Shown here piece by piece: positions 30,896-34,937 of a stretch of 34,937 nt of DNA; position 1 is the first letter of the stretch, and every line of letters begins with the position of its first letter. The notes beneath the pieces were generated by a model. That model did not search any database. It saw only the letters and a list, made by a program, of their open reading frames with translations, and was not told the origin of the DNA. Source of the DNA: Candidatus Pacearchaeota archaeon (GTDB lineage Archaea; Nanobdellota; Nanobdellia; Pacearchaeales; GW2011-AR1). The translations under genes were made by a program, and so were the position numbers. The stretch lies in the NCBI GenBank assembly GCA_018304145.1, contig JAGVWU010000005.1, forward strand, positions 1-34,937, in the 5' to 3' direction.

Positions 30896-31665
30896 ACTTC
30901 CATCTTCTCTTTTGCAACTTCTTTAATTTTAGCTTGTATCTTTTCCTTAAATTCTTTTCCAACTTCGTCAAAAATATCTAATACTTCTTTATATGTACCT
31001 TTGCCTCCTAAGAGTTCCCAGAATTTCTCTGCAGCATATAATTCTTTTTCTTTATCAAGATAACCTTGCATGGTAAATCTGCTGTAAGGTTCTGGATGAT
31101 ACGGATTATAAGGAATTGCCAATATTGTGTTCACTTTCTTTTTTCTTAATGCTATCCATTCAAGTAGTTTTTGTTTAGATTTTACAAAAACATCAATATT
31201 TGGTTTCGCAGTTTTTATCTCAATATAATATTCTTCATTTCCTCTTTTCAAAAATAAATCTGCTCTTACTGTTATTTTTCTCCCGCCTTCAGAATTTGAC
31301 TTTAAGATTTCTTTGATCTCTTCTTCTTTATTTGCTTTTCTAGTCTTACTTTTTATTTCTTGTAATATCTGGGATATTATAGAGTTCTGTTCATTTGTGA
31401 TTTCTCCTTTTACATCATAACCTGTTTCTACTTCATCAAAATGAGGTTGGGCAATAATTTTCGCAACTTTTTCATAAACTGACTGACCGAGAATGGTAGC
31501 CAAAGAATGTATAAAAGAATAAGAAGCAACTTTTTCAGAGTCTTGCATTAGTTTAACCAAGAAAGGCATAGATGTTGTTTCTCTTACATAATTTGTTAGT
31601 TTTTCATTTATCTTTAATCTCAACAAATCCTTTATCTCTTTTACTTGCTGCTGATTTAAAACCAT
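30892..31665 (-). CDS. TdeIII-family Type II restriction endonuclease
   Basis: A 257-residue protein. The N-terminal half (PFLVKLMQDSEKVASYSFIHSLATILGQSVYEKVAKIIA) and the catalytic strand region ADLFLKRGNEEYYIEIKTAKPN match the TdeIII family; Asp and Glu-x-Lys (EIK) form the PD-(D/E)XK site. TdeIII-type enzymes cleave GGNCC, but the specificity here is unproven. It converges with its methyltransferase. A TATA (ATTTAAAA, 31686-31693) lies about 25 bases upstream, so it has its own leaderless promoter. Confidence 0.84.
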   Translation of the reverse strand: MVLNQQQVKEIKDLLRLKINEKLTNYVRETTSMPFLVKLMQDSEKVASYSFIHSLATILGQSVYEKVAKIIAQPHFDEVETGYDVKGEITNEQNSIISQILQEIKSKTRKANKEEEIKEILKSNSEGGRKITVRADLFLKRGNEEYYIEIKTAKPNIDVFVKSKQKLLEWIALRKKKVNTILAIPYNPYHPEPYSRFTMQGYLDKEKELYAAEKFWELLGGKGTYKEVLDIFDEVGKEFKEKIQAKIKEVAKEKMEV

Positions 31666-31685
31666 ATAATTGCTATGAATATGCC

Positions 31686-31693
31686 ATTTAAAA
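31686..31693 (-). promoter_or_regulatory. TATA box of the restriction endonuclease gene
   Basis: On the minus strand TTTTAAAT is centred 25 bases before the ATG at 31665. It is divergent from another TATA at 31729-31737. Confidence 0.5.
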
Positions 31694-31728
31694 CCTTTAT
31701 TGTTATTTTAAAAAATTAAAAGGAAAAT

Positions 31729-31737
31729 TCTAAATAG
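31729..31737 (+). promoter_or_regulatory. TATA box of the 31758-32881 operon
   Basis: TCTAAATAG is centred 25 bases before the ATG at 31758; leaderless. Confidence 0.45.
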
Positions 31738-31757
31738 CAGGCATTTATTGATTTTTT

Positions 31758-32507
31758 ATGAATTATCCGAGTATCAAAAAATATTTAGGTGAAAACTGGT
31801 TAAAAAAGCAATTTGAAGAAATTGATAAAAAAGACTGGGTGAAAGAAGGCATTCCTAAAGATAAAGTTAGTAACGACATAGCATTCTCAGTCTTAGAAAA
31901 AATTGATGAAGTAATTGTTAAATTTGAAAATATCAAGAATTTTTCTAAATGGATAGAAGAAGCAAAAACAAGCAAAAATTTCGAGGATTGTTTATTTGAA
32001 TTGATGGCATTGGAAAACTTATTATTAAAATCAGATTTAGTTGAATTAAAGCCAGATAATTCTGTTAGTGGGTTTGTTCTAGAAGCGTTGGTTAAGAAAG
32101 GTGAGGTTAATTTCTTTTTAGAGATGACTAAGTTGAAATCTATGGAAGGATCTACCCAAAACAAAGTTGAGAAACTATTTGGAAAAGCTAGAAATAAATT
32201 TAGAGGATTGCAAGGAGTTCATTTTATCGGAGTGTTTAATTTTTTTGAATTTGAGGATGATATTATGAAACCCTTACCTAAATTTAATTTACTAAAAAGA
32301 ATGATAAATTCCCGTTTTGAAAGAGGTTCAAATTCATCTATCCTCGCATTTGTATTAGTAAATATTTATGTAGCTTATAATCCAAAGTTAAATAAAACCT
32401 TTGTCCAAAAAAGGTTTGATATAGTAAACAAACCTGAAAATAGAGGAGGTTTACCATTAAGTTTCTTTGAAAGCATCTTTGATGTTAATGAGTTTATTGA
32501 GGAATAA
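31758..32507 (+). CDS. Hypothetical soluble protein, partner of a membrane gene
   Basis: A 249-residue protein. An N-terminal helical region is followed by a beta-rich core: LVELKPDNSVSGFVLEALVKKG, VNFFLEMTKLK, GVHFIGVFNFFEFEDD, SILAFVLVNIYVAYN. The spacing (Glu, Asp, then E-x-x-K in LEMTKLK) recalls nuclease-type folds, but the match is weak. It is followed after two bases by a two-helix membrane protein. It sits in the defence island beside an R-M system, so this gene pair could be an unknown defence unit. Confidence 0.68.
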   Translation: MNYPSIKKYLGENWLKKQFEEIDKKDWVKEGIPKDKVSNDIAFSVLEKIDEVIVKFENIKNFSKWIEEAKTSKNFEDCLFELMALENLLLKSDLVELKPDNSVSGFVLEALVKKGEVNFFLEMTKLKSMEGSTQNKVEKLFGKARNKFRGLQGVHFIGVFNFFEFEDDIMKPLPKFNLLKRMINSRFERGSNSSILAFVLVNIYVAYNPKLNKTFVQKRFDIVNKPENRGGLPLSFFESIFDVNEFIEE

Positions 32508-32509
32508 AA

Positions 32510-32881
32510 ATGTTAGATGTTTATGATATAATTGATGAGGCAGTTGATTTTATGATAGATCATTGGAAGCCGATTTTAGTATTTGCATTTTTAGTTCTAA
32601 CAGGGATTGCAGCAATATTATATCAAACTATTAATGAATTAGAAGAAACAGAGCAACAAGTAAAAGATGAATCAACTAGGGGAATTGTTGAAACTTTCGC
32701 TGATGCAGGAGAGCAAACTTCCGAGTCAATTAGTGATCCTGGTGCAAAAGCAACTTATAAATTTCTATGGATTTTATTAGGAGTTTTGTTAGTCTTGATA
32801 ATAGTAATTATGATTGGTAAAGCATTTGAACCAATAATAACTACTCTAAATCCGGTAAATATAGCTAAAAGTTTTAGATAA
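32510..32881 (+). CDS. Small two-helix membrane protein
   Basis: A 123-residue protein with hydrophobic segments PILVFAFLVLTGIAAILY and WILLGVLLVLIIVIMIG (residues about 21-38 and 86-102), separated by an acidic loop rich in Glu and Gln (ELEETEQQVKDE). The C-terminal tail is short and basic. It is co-transcribed with the preceding soluble gene. The arrangement 'soluble sensor or enzyme plus small membrane effector' is common in abortive-infection defence, which is only an analogy. Confidence 0.72.
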   Translation: MLDVYDIIDEAVDFMIDHWKPILVFAFLVLTGIAAILYQTINELEETEQQVKDESTRGIVETFADAGEQTSESISDPGAKATYKFLWILLGVLLVLIIVIMIGKAFEPIITTLNPVNIAKSFR

Positions 32882-32901
32882 TTTCTTATTGACAGCAACC
32901 C

Positions 32902-32955
32902 CGCGTTGGGGATTTGAACACTCTCAAATTCACTGCCCCGCACGGGCTTAGCCCA
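32902..32955. repeat. Dispersed repeat B, copy 2
   Basis: CGTTGGGGATTTGAACAC and TCTCAAATTCACTGCCCCGC match copy 1 (12888-12924) almost base for base. It is followed by GGGCTTAGCCC, a palindrome similar to those at the IS200 ends (GGGCTTTAGCCC). It fills the gap between convergent genes and may terminate both. Confidence 0.68.
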
Positions 32956-32982
32956 TTTTAGTACATCTATTTAGGGAGAGAA

Positions 32983-33231
32983 TTAGTAATTAAATTCAAT
33001 AACTTCAGAAAGATATTTATTTCTAATTGCTTCTTTAATATCATTTTCATCTGTGCATCTTATCTTTCCACGATTAGAACCAAATCCTCCACCACTACCC
33101 AAAATACTAATATTTCCTTGTTTGCCTTCAGAAACTACTTCACATTTACCATTAGTTTTAACTATTCTCCCCTTGATGTTTCTTTCGCATGTAAATTCAC
33201 CAGTTTTATGATTTTTAATTTCACATTTCAT
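32983..33231 (-). CDS. Small cysteine-containing hypothetical protein
   Basis: 82 residues with Cys at 3, 15, 30 and 59 and a glycine-rich centre (ILGSGGGFGSNRGKI). The beta-rich pattern MKCEIKNHKTGEFTCERN with later KCEVVSEG could form a small barrel or disulfide/zinc fold. TATA-like CATAAATAG lies about 25 bases upstream. No family is recognised. Confidence 0.55.
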   Translation of the reverse strand: MKCEIKNHKTGEFTCERNIKGRIVKTNGKCEVVSEGKQGNISILGSGGGFGSNRGKIRCTDENDIKEAIRNKYLSEVIEFNY

Positions 33232-33294
33232 TATAATATTAATAATATCAAACTATTTATGTTTTTCTATTTATAAGAAACAGAAATATATTTT

Positions 33295-33858
33295 TTAGTT
33301 TTTTCCTTTTTTCCCAAGAATCATGTTAATAGATCTCTCTATAGTTTCATCTAATAAATCTGGAAACAATTCTTTAATATTTTTCTCAATTTTATTAAAA
33401 TCCTAAAAATATCTCCAGCTATTTAATCCTGTCTGTTCTTTACGAAGCATATTTCTTTCTACATCTTTTAAATTAATTACAAAAAAATATGGGATATAAG
33501 GATGTACAACAATTAATTTTGTTTCTTTCCAATATTTTAAATATTCGTTTAAAAAATCAAATTGGTATTCAGATCTCCCAGAAACTTGTTTATTTATGAA
33601 TTTTCTATATTTAGCTTCTATAAAAAATGTTTCTCCCGTTTTTGTATTAAATGCTACAAAGTCAGGCATGGACTTGATTTTTCTTGTCACAGAATTTATT
33701 CTTTCCCTAACAGTTTTCTTTAAATCTTCTACATGATTTTCTACCCCAAATTTAATACATTCCCAATCAGGCATAGAATTAATCATGTACTCAACTATAT
33801 TTTCTGCGGAATTTCCTATGACTTTATTTTCATTAAAAGAGTTATTTATTTCACGCAT
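33295..33858 (-). pseudogene. PD-(D/E)XK nuclease-like gene with in-frame TAG
   Basis: The annotated frame ends at TAG (33403-33405) after 151 residues, but the same frame stays open for 35 more codons to TAA at 33295-33297, encoding DFNKIEKNIKELFPDLLDET and SINMILGKKGKN, which looks like protein. The nuclease core is complete before the stop: SAENIVEYMINSM, KSMPDFVAFN and FFIEAKYR (PD and EAK). So it is either a recent nonsense mutation, a readthrough stop, or a normal stop with chance sequence after it. It is divergent from the wHTH gene at 33918. Confidence 0.62.
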
Positions 33859-33876
33859 TTTGCTATCTCCATAAAT

Positions 33877-33919
33877 ACACAGATGTGCTATAAAAAACTA
33901 TCTGTGTTTTTACACAGAT
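33877..33919. promoter_or_regulatory. Three ACACAGAT sites around the TATA box
   Basis: ACACAGAT (33877-33884), inverted ATCTGTGT (33900-33907) and ACACAGAT again (33912-33919, overlapping the ATG) surround TATAAAAAA (33889-33897). The TATA is 25 bases before ATG 33918. This is the layout of an autorepressor site; the likely ligand is the winged-helix protein. Confidence 0.65.
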
Positions 33920-34130
33920 GGGAAGAAGGAATATTCTTGATGTGATAGAAGACATTAAAAAAGTTCTTTCTAAAAATAAAGAACTATCTGTTAAAGCTAT
34001 TTCTGAAGAAATCAAATCTCAATGGGAAACTACAATTAAGGCATTAGAATTTATGAAAAAACAAGGGCTAGTTAATGAACGAGAAGGAAAAAAGACACAT
34101 AAGGTTGAGAGATTGTTTAGCTTGAAGTAG
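33918..34130 (+). CDS. Small winged-helix regulator, paralogue of 21403-21618
   Basis: 70 residues: RRNILDVIEDIKKVLSKNKELSVKAISEEIKSQWETTIKALEFMKK and wing GLVNEREGKKTHKVERLFSL. It matches the 71-aa regulator at 21403 over its whole length. Both are divergent from a gene with a nuclease motif and both sit in an operator-rich promoter. The mRNA is leaderless, and the ATG is part of an operator site. It probably represses itself and the divergent nuclease. Confidence 0.82.
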   Translation: MGRRNILDVIEDIKKVLSKNKELSVKAISEEIKSQWETTIKALEFMKKQGLVNEREGKKTHKVERLFSLK

Positions 34131-34338
34131 ACTTTAAGATTTTCTATTTAGGACGAGCCTTTGAAAGAACCCTTAGGGCTTTAGCCCTTTGACTGAATTT
34201 CAAATTTAAAAAGGCGAGTCAATTGTTTGTAATCTTTGTCGCACAAGTGACAGCCAAAGATTTCTTTTTTCTTTGGTAAGTGTAATATTTATCAGCGAGT
34301 TATGTAGGTAAGTATTTATTTCTTTATTGAATATAAAA

Positions 34339-34362
34339 CAGTGAGCTTGGCGTAGCTCACTG
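34339..34362. repeat. Hairpin upstream of tnpA
   Basis: CAGTGAGCT and AGCTCACTG are perfect nine-base arms around TGGCGT. In IS200 elements, hairpins near the left end are bound by TnpA, and one near the start often blocks the ribosome-binding site to limit expression. Confidence 0.7.
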
Positions 34363-34420
34363 CACGAATTCAGTTAGCTATAGCTAGGCTTCTAATTAAA
34401 CTTAACGGGAGGTGAATAAA

Positions 34421-34894
34421 ATGGAGATGAAACTGGTGAAGTCTAGAAATGCTATAGGTGAAAGTAACTTTCATATACAACTGACTCCTGCATTTAGGCA
34501 AGATATATTTCGGGATAAAGAAATTGCTGAATTGACTTTTGCTTATATTTTGGAAAAATTGCAGAAACTGAAAGTGGCTATTCTTGGTTATGGTTTTGGA
34601 CCTGACCATTTACATTTATTTGTTTCAAATGTAAGATTTGTAAGTGAGATAGAGCTGGTAAGACAAATAAAAGGTTATAGTTCTTTTATGATGCGAAAGA
34701 ATTTTAGCTATCTTTTCAAGACAAAGTTATGGGGAAACAAATTTTGGAGTGGTGGACATTTTTACAGAAGTGTTGGTGCTGTTAATGCTGAAACAATGAA
34801 GCATTATGTTGAAGATAGTCAAGAAAAGCATTGGGAAATAATTTCTATAGAAGATGTCAAACCAATTTTACAGAAGAGAATAGGTGATTTTTAA
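34421..34894 (+). CDS. tnpA: IS200/IS605-family Y1 transposase TnpA
   Basis: ATG 34421 (157 residues) is preferred over the track's GTG at 34412, because GGGAGGTG is seven bases upstream of it and the GTG lies inside this ribosome-binding site. The HUH motif is PDHLHLFVS, the nucleophile is Tyr in MKHYVEDSQ, and KLWGNKFWSGGHFYRSVG is the conserved central stretch. It cuts and joins single-stranded DNA at the hairpin ends of the element. Length and motifs are complete. Confidence 0.93.
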   Translation: MEMKLVKSRNAIGESNFHIQLTPAFRQDIFRDKEIAELTFAYILEKLQKLKVAILGYGFGPDHLHLFVSNVRFVSEIELVRQIKGYSSFMMRKNFSYLFKTKLWGNKFWSGGHFYRSVGAVNAETMKHYVEDSQEKHWEIISIEDVKPILQKRIGDF

Positions 34895-34909
34895 TTTGTT
34901 GTTAAAACC

Positions 34910-34929
34910 CGTTGGGCTTTAGCCCAACG
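34910..34929. repeat. Right-end hairpin of the IS200-like element
   Basis: CGTTGGGCT-TT-AGCCCAACG, nine-base arms, 16 bases after the transposase stop codon. It shares GGGCTTTAGCCC with the left end (34176-34187). Confidence 0.7.
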
Positions 34930-34937
34930 TAGTTTAG

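Larger units (their letters stand above)
34172..34930 (+). mobile_element. IS200-type insertion sequence
   Basis: About 0.76 kb, the usual size of IS200. It contains a single Y1 transposase gene and no TnpB. GGGCTTTAGCCC occurs at both ends (34176-34187 and 34914-34925); at the right it lies in the larger hairpin CGTTGGGCT-TT-AGCCCAACG (34910-34929). A second hairpin CAGTGAGCT-TGGCGT-AGCTCACTG (34339-34362) precedes the gene. Exact ends and the target site cannot be fixed, because the right end is at the window edge. Confidence 0.68.

Noticed and set aside
33403-33405. Pyrrolysine recoding of TAG throughout the genome
   Set aside because: Other genes here end with TAG in natural contexts; no pyl genes are visible in the window.
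1-34937. CRISPR array or cas genes
   Set aside because: No regularly spaced direct repeats and no Cas-like proteins seen; the closest, three CATTTG, is an operator-like array.

Overview
The window is AT-rich and reads as archaeal, most likely a small-genome DPANN-type archaeon (Woesearchaeota/Pacearchaeota-like is my guess, not shown). The evidence is: many ATG codons preceded by a TATA box at about 25 nt, the spacing expected of leaderless archaeal mRNAs; a tRNA-Gln with A1-U72 and no encoded CCA; a proteasome-like Ntn hydrolase starting Met-Thr; a stand-alone EF-Tu domain-2-like protein; and an archaeal-type tyrosine recombinase.

Layout. (1) 1-6.7 kb, minus strand: a tight operon running AbrB-like 48-aa peptide, MoxR-type AAA+ ATPase with a novel N-terminal domain, two exported membrane proteins, a NorD/CbbO-like protein with an HExxH motif and a VWA domain, a 180-aa protein resembling the ATPase N-terminal domain, and a 157-aa protein. 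This is the best candidate for an undescribed molecular machine. (2) 6.7-10.1 kb: small unknown genes, a winged-helix regulator, an integrase, an orphan HepT-like RNase and tRNA-Gln, which resembles the edge of an integrated element. (3) 10.2-13 kb: proteasome-like hydrolase, EF-Tu domain-2-like protein behind a structured leader, and a large surface-anchored protein. (4) 13.1-15.9 kb: a probable rolling-circle plasmid remnant, with an HUH Rep gene next to a 12-bp-arm hairpin, an RHH protein and small zinc-binding proteins. (5) 15.9-34.1 kb: a defence island with a DEDD-like exonuclease, Type III R-M (mod/res), two PD-(D/E)XK genes each divergent from one of two paralogous winged-helix regulators, a DUF6602-type nuclease, a Kiwa pair (KwaA/KwaB), pRiA4b-ORF3-like and SEC-C proteins, a DUF4143 ATPase, a NYN RNase, and a Type II R-M system of TdeIII type with its own RHH controller. 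(6) 34.17-34.93 kb: an IS200-like element with a Y1 transposase.

Most longer intergenic gaps hold copies of two modular dispersed repeats. Family A (three copies, three potential stem-loops with pairing-preserving changes) and family B (two copies) appear to be a genome-wide structured element. Two family A copies flank the NYN gene in direct orientation.

All functional calls come from reading motifs. No database search was run.
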